A DNA stretch of 64,000 bases. It comes from Streptomyces griseoluteus. Lineage in GTDB: Bacteria > Actinomycetota > Actinomycetes > Streptomycetales > Streptomycetaceae. Made by a program: the position numbers and the translations under genes. This document shows, in pieces, positions 44,057-51,289 of this stretch (position 1 is the stretch's first letter; each line of letters opens with the position of its first letter). The notes beneath the pieces were generated by a model. It was not told the origin of the DNA. It saw only the letters and a program-made list of their open reading frames with translations, and made no database searches. The stretch spans positions 1 through 64,000 of the forward strand of contig JOBE01000020.1 of the NCBI GenBank assembly GCA_000717735.1, read 5' to 3'.

Positions 44057-44461
44057 TCAGTCTTCCCCCTCCGCGGACTCATGAGCCAGCAGATCGCGCA
44101 GCAGACGCTCGTCATGAGGTGAGAGGCCCGTCACGAACCTGGCCAGCACCGTCTCCCGGTCCGCCTCGCCGTCCAGGACCTTCCGCATCCGCAGCGCCGC
44201 GAGGCCGGCCTCGTCCGCGACCGCCGTCCACTCGAACGACCGGCCCACCCGTTCCCTGCTCACAGCGCCCTTGGCGTGCAGGCGGGTCAGGATCGTGATG
44301 ACGGTCGTATAGGCGAGATCGCCGCCGAGACGCTCCTGTACCCATCCGGCCGTGCAGGCGTCCGGTGCCTGCCGCAGGGCAGCCAGCACCTGTGCTTCGA
44401 GCTCGCCCTGGCCCCGCCGTCGGGGAGGCGTGTCGTGGCCCTCCTGCTCGGCCTTCGTCAT
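44057..44461 (-). CDS. blaI: BlaI/MecI/CopY-family repressor
   Basis: A 134-aa winged-helix repressor. GELEAQVLAALRQAPDACTAGWVQERLGGDLAYTTVITILTRLHAKGAVSRERVGRSFEWTAV is the BlaI DNA-binding core, followed by a dimerisation helix region (FVTGLSPHDERLLRDLL). The ATG at 44461 has GGAGG 8 nt upstream; a longer frame to 44566 has no ribosome site. It pairs with the M56 peptidase downstream. BlaI proteins bind TACA/TGTA half-sites, and the divergent region to terD contains such a repeat. The true regulon could be local. Confidence 0.9.
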   Translation of the reverse strand: MTKAEQEGHDTPPRRRGQGELEAQVLAALRQAPDACTAGWVQERLGGDLAYTTVITILTRLHAKGAVSRERVGRSFEWTAVADEAGLAALRMRKVLDGEADRETVLARFVTGLSPHDERLLRDLLAHESAEGED

Positions 44462-44606
44462 TCCGCCGCCCTCCCGTCGACTCGTCCCGCCCGTGTGGGG
44501 CGGTTCATCGTACTGAGACGACACGCATCCGCCCGCTTCTGTTCGCTTGGAGTTGGCGGGCGACACCGTCGGGAAGCGGGGGTCCCGTTCTCCACCCTTC
44601 CCGCAT

Positions 44607-44626
44607 CTTCTACATCATTGTAGATT
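44607..44626. promoter_or_regulatory. Ter-regulon operator, site 3
   Basis: CTTCTACA-TCAT-TGTAGATT; the inner TCTACA/TGTAGA arms pair perfectly. It lies between the divergent blaI-type and terD genes, 40 nt before terD. Confidence 0.7.
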
Positions 44627-44665
44627 TACAGGCTCCGGCACGCTACGGCCAGAAAGGAAGACGAC

Positions 44666-45241
44666 ATGGGTGTGAGCCTCTCCAAGGGCGGCAACGTCTC
44701 GCTGAGCAAGGAGGCGCCGGGGCTGACCGCCGTCCTGGTCGGCCTGGGCTGGGACGTCCGTACGACCACCGGGAACGACTACGACCTCGACGCGAGCGCC
44801 CTGCTCCTGAACGACACGGGGAAGGTCGTCTCCGACCGGCACTTCGTCTTCTACAACAACCTCACCAGCCCGGACGGTTCGGTCGAGCACACCGGCGACA
44901 ACCTCACCGGCGAGGGCGACGGCGACGACGAGGCCATCAAGGTCGACCTGGCCGCCGTGCCCGCCGACATCACGAAGATCGCCTTCCCCGTCTCCATCCA
45001 CGACGCCGAGAACCGGGGCCAGGGCTTCGGCCAGGTCCGCAACGCCTTCATCCGCGTGGTCAACCAGGCCGGCGGTGCCGAACTCGCCCGCTACGACCTC
45101 TCCGAGGACGCCGCCACCGAGACCGCGATGATCTTCGGCGAGCTCTACCGCCACGGCGCCGAATGGAAGTTCCGGGCCGTGGGCCAGGGCTACGCCTCCG
45201 GCCTCGCCGGCATCGCGGCCGACTTCGGCGTCAACGTCTGA
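44666..45241 (+). CDS. terD: TerD-family calcium-binding stress protein
   Basis: A 191-aa TerD protein. [48 protein letters not shown] is the standard opening. The Ca2+-binding acidic loops are NDYDLDAS and [13 protein letters not shown], followed by [24 protein letters not shown] and [31 protein letters not shown] precedes the ATG. TerD members mediate tellurite resistance and, in Streptomyces, affect development and calcium responses. It carries the shared operator upstream and is followed closely by tatA. Confidence 0.95.
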   Translation: MGVSLSKGGNVSLSKEAPGLTAVLVGLGWDVRTTTGNDYDLDASALLLNDTGKVVSDRHFVFYNNLTSPDGSVEHTGDNLTGEGDGDDEAIKVDLAAVPADITKIAFPVSIHDAENRGQGFGQVRNAFIRVVNQAGGAELARYDLSEDAATETAMIFGELYRHGAEWKFRAVGQGYASGLAGIAADFGVNV

Positions 45242-45281
45242 GACACCGAGCGAGTCAGTCCCCTCCAGAGAACGGAACACC

Positions 45282-45548
45282 GTGTTCGGAATCAGCGAGA
45301 TAGCGATCATCCTGATCGTCGTCATTCTGCTTCTCGGCGCCAAGAAGCTGCCCGACCTCGCCCGCAGCGCGGGCAAGGCGGCCCGCATCCTCAAGAGCGA
45401 GACCAGAGCGATGAAGTCCGACGGCACCCCGGATCAGCAGGCGACCTACCAGGTCACCGAGAGCCGCCCACTCCAGGACCCGGACCAGCGGGACAACCAG
45501 CGCCCCGACGCCTCCCCCGGCCCCATCGCAGGGAACACGCTTCCCTGA
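45282..45548 (+). CDS. tatA: Twin-arginine translocase subunit TatA/E
   Basis: An 88-aa protein. GTG start. One N-terminal helix (ISEIAIILIVVILLLGAKKLPDLARSAGKAARILKSE) followed by the amphipathic helix gives the TatA signature, including the FG/KLP hinge. The polar tail is short. It lies 40 nt after terD with no terminator between, so it is likely co-transcribed under the TCTACA-type operator, unlike a housekeeping tatAC operon. A decayed copy of its C-terminus is at 35260-35370. It may be an auxiliary TatA induced under stress. Confidence 0.9.
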   Translation: MFGISEIAIILIVVILLLGAKKLPDLARSAGKAARILKSETRAMKSDGTPDQQATYQVTESRPLQDPDQRDNQRPDASPGPIAGNTLP

Positions 45549-45576
45549 AGCTGGGAACCCTCTGCGGTCCGATCGT

Positions 45577-46146
45577 TCAGGCGCAGTCGTACTGCTTGGC
45601 GAGGTTGTCGACGGCCTCGAGCACGACCGTACGGGAGAGCGCGATGAGGGCCGCGTCGTCCCAGTTCTCCGCCACGACGACGCCGGGTGCGACCTTGAGC
45701 GTGACGGTCACGTACTCGGCGTCCGTTCTCATCTCCTTGCGGCAGGCAGAAGGAAGCTGGACCTCGCTCTGGCGGGGGCCCACCCACCCGGAACGGCCGT
45801 CAGCGAAGCGGACGGCACCCTTCACGGGTTCGTTCAGGGCGTTGGCGGGACGGGCGTCGAGGGTGTACTGGAGCCGGTCCGCGGTGTCCCCTCCCGGGTC
45901 CCGGTTGACGAAGCAGATGGTGGAGAAGATCGGGTCGGCCCCGGCTCCTGTGTTCTTGTCCTCGTCGACGGCGACGCGGCCGCCCTTGCCGTCATTCAGC
46001 AGACCCGCCGTCTTCTCGCCGAGCATGCCGAGGCAGAGGTTCTGCGCGCGCAGGTCCTTCATCGGGCTCGGCCATAGTCGGACCGCGGCCACCACCGCGG
46101 CCGCGACCACGAGGACAGCCGGCAGGACCAGGTATTTCTTGTTCAT
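45577..46146 (-). CDS. Signal-anchored exported protein of unknown function
   Basis: A 189-aa protein with an N-terminal hydrophobic anchor (about 5-25, VLPAVLVVAAAVVAAV) and an extracytoplasmic domain. The domain includes LCLGMLGEKTAGLLNDGKGGRV, FSTICFVNRD, QLPSACRKEM and a C-terminal cysteine (four or five Cys, probably disulphides). Its start overlaps the upstream gene's stop by 1 nt (TGATG). It is last in a six-gene operon headed by the CPA1 antiporter. No family recognised. Confidence 0.78.
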   Translation of the reverse strand: MNKKYLVLPAVLVVAAAVVAAVRLWPSPMKDLRAQNLCLGMLGEKTAGLLNDGKGGRVAVDEDKNTGAGADPIFSTICFVNRDPGGDTADRLQYTLDARPANALNEPVKGAVRFADGRSGWVGPRQSEVQLPSACRKEMRTDAEYVTVTLKVAPGVVVAENWDDAALIALSRTVVLEAVDNLAKQYDCA

Positions 46147-46412
46147 CAGTACGACTCGCCCGCCTTCATGCCGATCTCCTTGATGCCATTCTGATAGGGC
46201 AGTTGCAGGGCTTCGCGTGACGGGGGCGGGCTCCAACTGGGCGAAGGGGACGGCGCGAACGGGCCGGCGTGGTTCTCCATGAGGAGGATCATGACGATGG
46301 CGAGGACGCTGCTGGCGACGATCAGGGCGAGCCCGAGCGGATTGTTGGCGTTGTAGACGTAGCGGTTGGTGCCCCACTTGCTCTTCTTGAAGACGGGCTC
46401 GTCGTCGTTCAT
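46146..46412 (-). CDS. Small single-pass membrane protein
   Basis: An 88-aa protein. A polar N-terminus (DDEPVFKKSKWGTNRYVYNANNPLG), one transmembrane helix (about 27-45, LALIVASSVLAIVMILLM) and a Pro/Ser-rich outer tail. It is coupled by 4-nt overlap to the gene before it and by 1-nt overlap to the one after. Function unknown; probably a partner of its operon neighbours. Confidence 0.75.
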   Translation of the reverse strand: MNDDEPVFKKSKWGTNRYVYNANNPLGLALIVASSVLAIVMILLMENHAGPFAPSPSPSWSPPPSREALQLPYQNGIKEIGMKAGESY

Positions 46413-47173
46413 CGCATCGGACTCCTTGTCGCGAGGGGGCGTGCGTGCCTGCCGTGGACACGGCCGAACTGCCGGCGGAGGTACCGGCGGACGAGCGGGA
46501 CCATGACACACCAGGCCACGATTTCGGCGACGGGCCCCCGTCCGGACAGGTCGCCGAGGACCAAGGCCGGCAGTGCGCACAGGGCGGAACCGAGAGCCCA
46601 CTTCGCGCGGACCACCAGAACGGCGGGGACGCCGTCCCCGACCCAGGTGCGGGCACGGACGAACGCGGAGCCTCCGGTGTGGAGGAGGAAGGCCCCGGCC
46701 GAGATCAGGGCGAGGGCGACGGCGGTGACGCACACCGCCTCGCCTTCCGGCGTGTCCGCTGTGTTCTGGACGGTTCCTTCCCGTGCCACGGAGACCGCGT
46801 AGTCGCGCCACAGGGTGACGGTGACCTCTTCACCTGGAGTGAGGTGTTCGAGGAGCGGGCCCGCACTGCCCATGTCGATCTCATCAGGCAGTCCGGGGGC
46901 CTTCAGCAGACGGAGGGTGAACTCCTCGTACTTCGGTTCGTCCCGGATGACGATCCCGGCCACGCGCGCCGGGCGAACGTGGAGACAGTCATCCGTCGGC
47001 TCCGGGCTGCTGTTGCTCGCGCAGGCCGTGGCCTGGAGAGAGAGGCGCTCGTCGGCTGCCGTCTCCGGTACGACCGCCAGGCCGGACGCCGCGACCAGAA
47101 GGACGGCGAGGCCCAGGAGCGCGGCGAGCGCTCCCCAGACCCTGTGCCGGATCGTCCGTCGCCGCAAGCTCAT
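46409..47173 (-). CDS. Multi-helix membrane protein with extracytoplasmic domain
   Basis: A 254-aa protein. TM1 about 12-35. An outer domain (about 40-145) contains two cysteines (CASNSSPEPTDDC) and ends with LTPGEEVTVTLWRDYAVSVA, which resembles the domain of DUF3592-like or OB-type exported proteins. Three further helices follow (about 146-165, 175-200, 205-225) and a basic tail. It overlaps neighbours by 4 nt on both sides. Not recognised as a named family. Confidence 0.75.
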   Translation of the reverse strand: MSLRRRTIRHRVWGALAALLGLAVLLVAASGLAVVPETAADERLSLQATACASNSSPEPTDDCLHVRPARVAGIVIRDEPKYEEFTLRLLKAPGLPDEIDMGSAGPLLEHLTPGEEVTVTLWRDYAVSVAREGTVQNTADTPEGEAVCVTAVALALISAGAFLLHTGGSAFVRARTWVGDGVPAVLVVRAKWALGSALCALPALVLGDLSGRGPVAEIVAWCVMVPLVRRYLRRQFGRVHGRHARPLATRSPMR

Positions 47174-47346
47174 GACGTGGTGGACCGGCGCTCGGCGAAC
47201 CAGGCGCAGGCGAAGCTGATCGTGGCGCTCCAGAAGAGCGGGGCGCCGAACTCCTTGCTCTCGGCGAGGGTGAAGACGGTGCCGATCGCGGCCTGGACGA
47301 GTCCGACGACGGCGAGGGTGGCGGCGGCGCGGCGGTTGGTGCTCAC
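47170..47346 (-). CDS. 58-aa two-helix membrane protein
   Basis: GTG start after a GGGGAC site. It reads STNRRAAATLAVVGLVQAAIG, then TVFTLAESKEFGAPLF and a second hydrophobic stretch (WSATISFACAWFAE). It is coupled to the following gene by a 4-nt overlap and lies 40 nt after the CBS-domain gene. Unknown function. Confidence 0.68.
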   Translation of the reverse strand: MSTNRRAAATLAVVGLVQAAIGTVFTLAESKEFGAPLFWSATISFACAWFAERRSTTS

Positions 47347-47386
47347 GGCTGTCCCCAGGGGTTGGTCGGTGCGGTCGGCGGACTGG

Positions 47387-47836
47387 TCAGAGGTAGTACT
47401 GGAGCAGGGTGGCCGCGTCGACGGTGCCGATGAGCTGCGGCCGATCGTCGTGGTAGTCGACGACCACGACGAGATGGCCGCCGGTCCGCTCCATGAGCGA
47501 GGCCATGTGGAGGGGTGAGGCATCGGGGCTCACGACGGCCGGTGCGGGCGGGCGCTTGGGCAGCACATCGGCGAGCCGGAGAGATGCCGCACGGGCCCGG
47601 ACGGCGTCATCGAGAGACGCCTCCGCCACTGCGGCAAGGAGCGGGTCCTCCCGTACGGGGTCGGGCAGGGCAGCTGCCAGGACGTCTGCCGCGGGAACGA
47701 CCGTCAGCGGATGACCGTCCTCGCTCACGACGACGAGAGCCGGGGACCGTTCACGGACCAGCAGTGCCGCGGCCTCCCTCAAGGTGACATGCGGGTGCAC
47801 GGCGGTGGAGGGCCAGGCAAGTTCACGTGCGCGCAT
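47387..47836 (-). CDS. CBS-domain pair protein
   Basis: A 149-aa cytoplasmic protein consisting of two CBS motifs (VHPHVTLREAAALLVRERSPALVVVSEDGHPLTVVPAADVL and SPLHMASLMERTGGHLVVVVDYHDDRPQLIGTVDAATLL). The linker between them is long and helical. CBS pairs bind adenine nucleotides. It overlaps the end of the CPA1 antiporter gene by 14 nt, so it is a likely nucleotide-sensing regulator of that antiporter (inference from coupling). Confidence 0.85.
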   Translation of the reverse strand: MRARELAWPSTAVHPHVTLREAAALLVRERSPALVVVSEDGHPLTVVPAADVLAAALPDPVREDPLLAAVAEASLDDAVRARAASLRLADVLPKRPPAPAVVSPDASPLHMASLMERTGGHLVVVVDYHDDRPQLIGTVDAATLLQYYL

Positions 47837-49073
47837 GGGGGAGGGCCTCGGTGGTCGTCGGCTCGGTGCAGGGTCGGGGCTGGGGCGTGGTGCCGGCCTC
47901 GACGAGGTCGTCGACGTGGAAGAGGCGGGCGATGGGGACGTCGGTGCTGCTGTGGGCGATGATCGAGAAGGCGATGCAGACCGCGATCAGCGTGTACGCC
48001 TCCTGCCCCTGTGGGATGCCGGCCTGGAGGACCAGCAGGCCGTAGACGACCGAGGCGAACCCCTTGGGCCCGAACCAGGCGGCAACCAGCTTCTCCCGGC
48101 GGTCGATCCGGGTGCCCCACAGCGACAGCAGCAGCGAGCCCGGCCTGATCAGCACGATCGCGAGGACCACGGCCGCGTATCCGCCCAGGGTGAGGTCTCC
48201 GAACAGCTGCGGGGTGAGGAGCGCTCCGAACACGAGCAGGGCGGCGAACTTGGCGAGTTCGGCCAGCGACTCCCCCAACGGCTCGAAGGCGTTCTTCGAC
48301 TCCGGGGATACGGCGGCGAGGACGGCACCCGCGGAGAAGGCCGCGAGGTAGGGGTTGGCGTGGGTGAGGTGGCAGGCGGCGTAGAGGATGATGCCGGTGG
48401 CCAGCGGAAGGAGCGGCTGGAGCTTGGGCTCCGCGCCGAGCAGCCGGAAGCGTACGAGCCCGTTGACGATCAGGGGCAGCAGCACGCCGAAGGCGAGGCC
48501 GAGACCGAGCTCCAGGGCGATGCTTCCGTACGACGCCTCGGCGCCGACCGCGGTCGGCCCGGCGGCGGCGATGAGGATCAGGACGACGGGCAGGGCGAGT
48601 CCGTCGTTGATGCCGCTCTCGACGTTGAGGAGCTCACGGAGGCGGGCGGGGACCTCCTTGCGGCCCACGATCGCGGAGGCGAACACCGGGTCCGTCGGTG
48701 CCAGGACCGCGCCGACGAGGAACGAGGTCGTCCAGTCCAGGCCGACGAGGTAGTGGGTGATCAGCGCCATGCCGACGCAGGCGAGCGGCATACCCAGACC
48801 CAACGCCCTTGCCGGGTTACGCCAGTTGGCGCGCAGCTTGGCGAAGGAGACGTGCATGCCGTCGGTGAACAGGACGGCGAACAGGGCGAGGTCGGCGGTG
48901 ACCGCCACGATCTCGCTCTCGGGCGAGATGTGGATCAGCCCGAGGAAGCCGTCGCTGACCAGTGCTCCGCCCACGAGGAAGAGGAGCGAGGTGGACAGGA
49001 CGGTGCGGGCGGCGAGCCCGGACAGCAGGACCGCGACGAGCAGCGCGGCTCCGAAGACGGCGACGAGCACCAT
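47823..49073 (-). CDS. CPA1-type Na+/H+ (or K+/H+) antiporter
   Basis: A 416-aa cation:proton antiporter with about 12-13 helices. The CPA1 core is GAVLAPTDPVFASAIVG (unwound helix 4, TDP) and ELLNVESGINDGLALPVVLIL, where the ND pair carries the transported ion, followed by WFGPKGFASVVYGLLVL. The cytoplasmic tail is short, unlike plant-type NhaP. The ATG at 49073 has GGGGGA upstream. Its leader shares an unusual conserved element with the nhaA leader at 52.6 kb. It heads a six-gene operon. Confidence 0.92.
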   Translation of the reverse strand: MVLVAVFGAALLVAVLLSGLAARTVLSTSLLFLVGGALVSDGFLGLIHISPESEIVAVTADLALFAVLFTDGMHVSFAKLRANWRNPARALGLGMPLACVGMALITHYLVGLDWTTSFLVGAVLAPTDPVFASAIVGRKEVPARLRELLNVESGINDGLALPVVLILIAAAGPTAVGAEASYGSIALELGLGLAFGVLLPLIVNGLVRFRLLGAEPKLQPLLPLATGIILYAACHLTHANPYLAAFSAGAVLAAVSPESKNAFEPLGESLAELAKFAALLVFGALLTPQLFGDLTLGGYAAVVLAIVLIRPGSLLLSLWGTRIDRREKLVAAWFGPKGFASVVYGLLVLQAGIPQGQEAYTLIAVCIAFSIIAHSSTDVPIARLFHVDDLVEAGTTPQPRPCTEPTTTEALPHART

Positions 49074-49097
49074 GGCGGATATCCCCCGATCGGCAGA

Positions 49098-49158
49098 AAA
49101 GACATGTGTCCCTTGTTCGCCGACCAGGCTTCCCGGCACTCCGTCACGGACCTTACAC
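49098..49158 (-). ncRNA. Candidate structured leader of the CPA1 antiporter gene
   Basis: On the minus strand the order is GTGTAA (49158-49153), a small hairpin TCCG-TGA-CGGA (49150-49140), a 22-nt core (49139-49118, GTGCCGGGAAGCCTGG then TCGGCG) with GCCG/CGGC pairing, and a stem AGGGACA/TGTCTTT (49113-49098). The core is 21/22 identical to one before nhaA. The coding start is 44 nt further on. Confidence 0.55.
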
Positions 49159-49349
49159 ATTCCATACGTGGCATTGACAGGTCCTTGACGCGCAGCCAAC
49201 CCCTTGTACTGGTTGCCGGGGCCCGGCAACCATGGTGGCGCCGATGGCCTTGGCTGACGGGCCGGCGGGCGCTCCGGCGCGTATCGTCCGCGGCACGTGC
49301 GCCGGGAAGTCCGGTCGGCAACTGCCGACGCCTGCCCTGGAGCTCTCTC

Positions 49350-49661
49350 ATGCCGCCGCCGATGTCACCGACCGAGCGTCTCCGCCGTGGCTCGCGCGCT
49401 GTGCTGCGCCGGTTCCGTCCCCGCCGGGAACTCCTCGTGCTCCGCCTCAAGGGCGACCTCGCCGCCGACACGGTGCAGGACACCGGTCGTGTCCTGCGCG
49501 CGGCTCTGCGCGAAGAGCCGAAGGTGCTTGAAGTGGACGTGTCCCGCGTGACGCATCTCAGTCCGGACGGCGCCCTCCCTCTGTTCCTCGCCGCCCGGGG
49601 AACCCGCGGCCAGGGAACCCGGTTCAGGGCCACCCACGCTTCAGGACAGGGCGGGCGATGA
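49350..49661 (+). CDS. STAS-domain protein (anti-sigma factor antagonist-like)
   Basis: A 103-aa protein. A basic N-terminus, then a STAS fold: ELLVLRLKGDLAADTVQDTGRVLRAALREEPKVLEVDVSRVTHLSPDGALPLFLAARGTRGQGTRFRATHAS. The serine in THLSPDG is at the position phosphorylated in SpoIIAA/RsbV-type antagonists. GGAG is 7 nt before the ATG. No kinase or sigma gene is adjacent. Probably a component of a partner-switching stress module encoded elsewhere. Confidence 0.75.
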   Translation: MPPPMSPTERLRRGSRAVLRRFRPRRELLVLRLKGDLAADTVQDTGRVLRAALREEPKVLEVDVSRVTHLSPDGALPLFLAARGTRGQGTRFRATHASGQGGR

Positions 49662-50122
49662 TGCGCCAGACGGGCCTGGGGCGCTACCTGTCGGGCGAGG
49701 AACGTCGGGTAGCCGAGTACGCGTGGGGCGCACGTGCGACACCGGACGGGACGGGATCTCTCACGTACTCCGGAAGCACTCCTCCTCGCCCTCGGGGCAA
49801 GCCGACCGGGCTGGGTGCGGCATTTCTGGGCATCCCCACGCCACCGGGTGACCCGGGCCGGTCTTGTGCACGCGGCGCATTTCCGGGGCAGGCCGGCGCG
49901 CGAACAGCTCAGAGTGACCGCTCGGCCCGGGGACGGCGTCGGCCGCCGAGGTCCTGGCCCCGCCCGGGCCCGGCGTGAACCTGCGTTCACGCACCGGCGT
50001 CGACCTTGATCGGCTGCTCGGCACTGTACGGGCCGCCCTCCAGGCGCTCACCGCGGCGCAAGTGTGAGGGAGCTCCCGGGCGCGCATGGCGCCGCGGGTC
50101 AGCTCCAGGGGATTCCGGCGGG
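49662..50122. other. Gene-poor region, possibly degraded coding sequence
   Basis: About 460 nt. Several plus-strand frames contain short protein-like pieces (for example GVDLDRLLGTVRAALQALTAAQV ending at 50067), but none is an intact gene with a ribosome site. This might be a frame-shifted remnant of a second regulatory protein following the STAS gene. I cannot assign it. Confidence 0.35.
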
Positions 50123-50731
50123 TCAGACGCGGGTGAGGGCGGCAGCTCCGAAGGAGACGTCGAACCGGTCGCACCAGATGCTGACGCTGGGGTACTTCGA
50201 CCAGTCGACGTCCGTGGGCAGGGGATAGTTCTGGTCGCCCTTGTTTCCCTTGAGCTTGGCGAGGCTGACGTACTGGCCGTCGTCGAAGACTCCCCACCCG
50301 GCCTTGCCCTCCTTGACCGGCGCGTCGCTCAACCAGACCCGCAGATCGGGGCCGTTGCTCGTGTCGAGTTCTTCCAGCCGAAGCGTGTGGGTGCCGTCGG
50401 CGAGACGGACCACCTTCACCGTGCCGGTGGTCTCGTGCTCATGGCTGATGAACGTGCCCTGCGCGATCGTGACCGGCCCGGCTGCCGGCGGGGTCACCGA
50501 AGCCGAAGGGCCCGGGTCCATGGTCGGTGTGCCGGCGGGTGGTGTCGTGGACGGCGCGGTCGCAGAGGGCAGCGCCTCATGGACCGTCTCGTCCACCCAC
50601 AGGGCCCACGGCTTGAACCATGCCAGCCCTGCCGCCACAGCCACTACGACGGCGGCCACCAGGCCCGCCCACGGCTTCCTGCTCCGGCCCCGCTCCACTG
50701 GCACTCTCCCGCTTCTTTTCGCCGTCACCAT
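50123..50731 (-). CDS. Signal-anchored DM13-domain protein
   Basis: About 202 aa. A membrane anchor (WAGLVAAVVVAVAAGLAWF, about 22-42), a Pro/Thr/Ala-rich linker (about 55-85), then a DM13 domain. The domain holds GTFISHEHETTGTVKVVRLADGTHTLRLEELDTSNGPDLRVWLSD and ends VSIWCDRFDVSFGAAAL, with its conserved cysteine. DM13 domains are proposed electron-transfer or redox modules at the cell surface. The ATG at 50731 is chosen; a TTG five codons upstream is also in frame. It stands alone. Confidence 0.85.
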   Translation of the reverse strand: MVTAKRSGRVPVERGRSRKPWAGLVAAVVVAVAAGLAWFKPWALWVDETVHEALPSATAPSTTPPAGTPTMDPGPSASVTPPAAGPVTIAQGTFISHEHETTGTVKVVRLADGTHTLRLEELDTSNGPDLRVWLSDAPVKEGKAGWGVFDDGQYVSLAKLKGNKGDQNYPLPTDVDWSKYPSVSIWCDRFDVSFGAAALTRV

Positions 50732-51019
50732 CTGACCGTCATCCAACGCTGCCTGCCGCCTACGCGGAAGAACCCGGCGGGTGACGAAAGTCTTACCCTC
50801 TCTGGGCCCGCTTCACATGCGGCGGAGTTTCGTCGTGACTCCCGGCACCCCGGTCAGGACCAGCTCCGTCGGGGCCGAGGAAGCCCCGCACAGGGACGGC
50901 CGTGCCTCGGCGCTCGCGACAAGGTTCCCGGCGCATCGGCCGTCCCGTGAGGCAGGCCGTGAGCGGCATCAGGTACGGCCCCCGTACGCGCCACGCTCCG
51001 CAGGACGTGCGACACGGGC

Positions 51020-51289
51020 TCAGCCCTCCTTGTGGCAGATGCGGGCCACGAGGAGAGCCGCAAGACCCGCCCAGGGCAAGTGCGCCGGGCCGGAGAGATG
51101 CCAGCACAAGGCGCCCAGCACCGCGGCCGTGATGAGGAGCACGAGAAGCGCTCGCCCGCTCCGGAGGAACACCCACTCCTGCCGGGTGCTTCCCGGCTGC
51201 TTCATCTCGTGCACGGCGGTGCGGATGACCAGAAGGGCGAGCACGACGGCCGCGCCGAGAAGCGCCGGGGCAATGCCCTGCTCGTTCAC
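51020..51289 (-). CDS. 89-aa two/three-helix membrane protein co-transcribed with nhaA
   Basis: GTG start that overlaps the nhaA stop by 4 nt (GTGA). Hydrophobic segments are ALLGAAVVLALLVI, SGRALLVLLITAAVLGALCW and HLPWAGLAALLVA. It ends RICHKEG. It is probably a small accessory subunit of NhaA or a DUF-type membrane protein; no recognised family. Confidence 0.7.
   Translation of the reverse strand: MNEQGIAPALLGAAVVLALLVIRTAVHEMKQPGSTRQEWVFLRSGRALLVLLITAAVLGALCWHLSGPAHLPWAGLAALLVARICHKEG

Noticed and set aside
49734..50009. 91-aa plus-strand ORF after the STAS gene
   Set aside because: Arg/Pro/His-rich shadow-type composition and no ribosome site; not reported as a gene.
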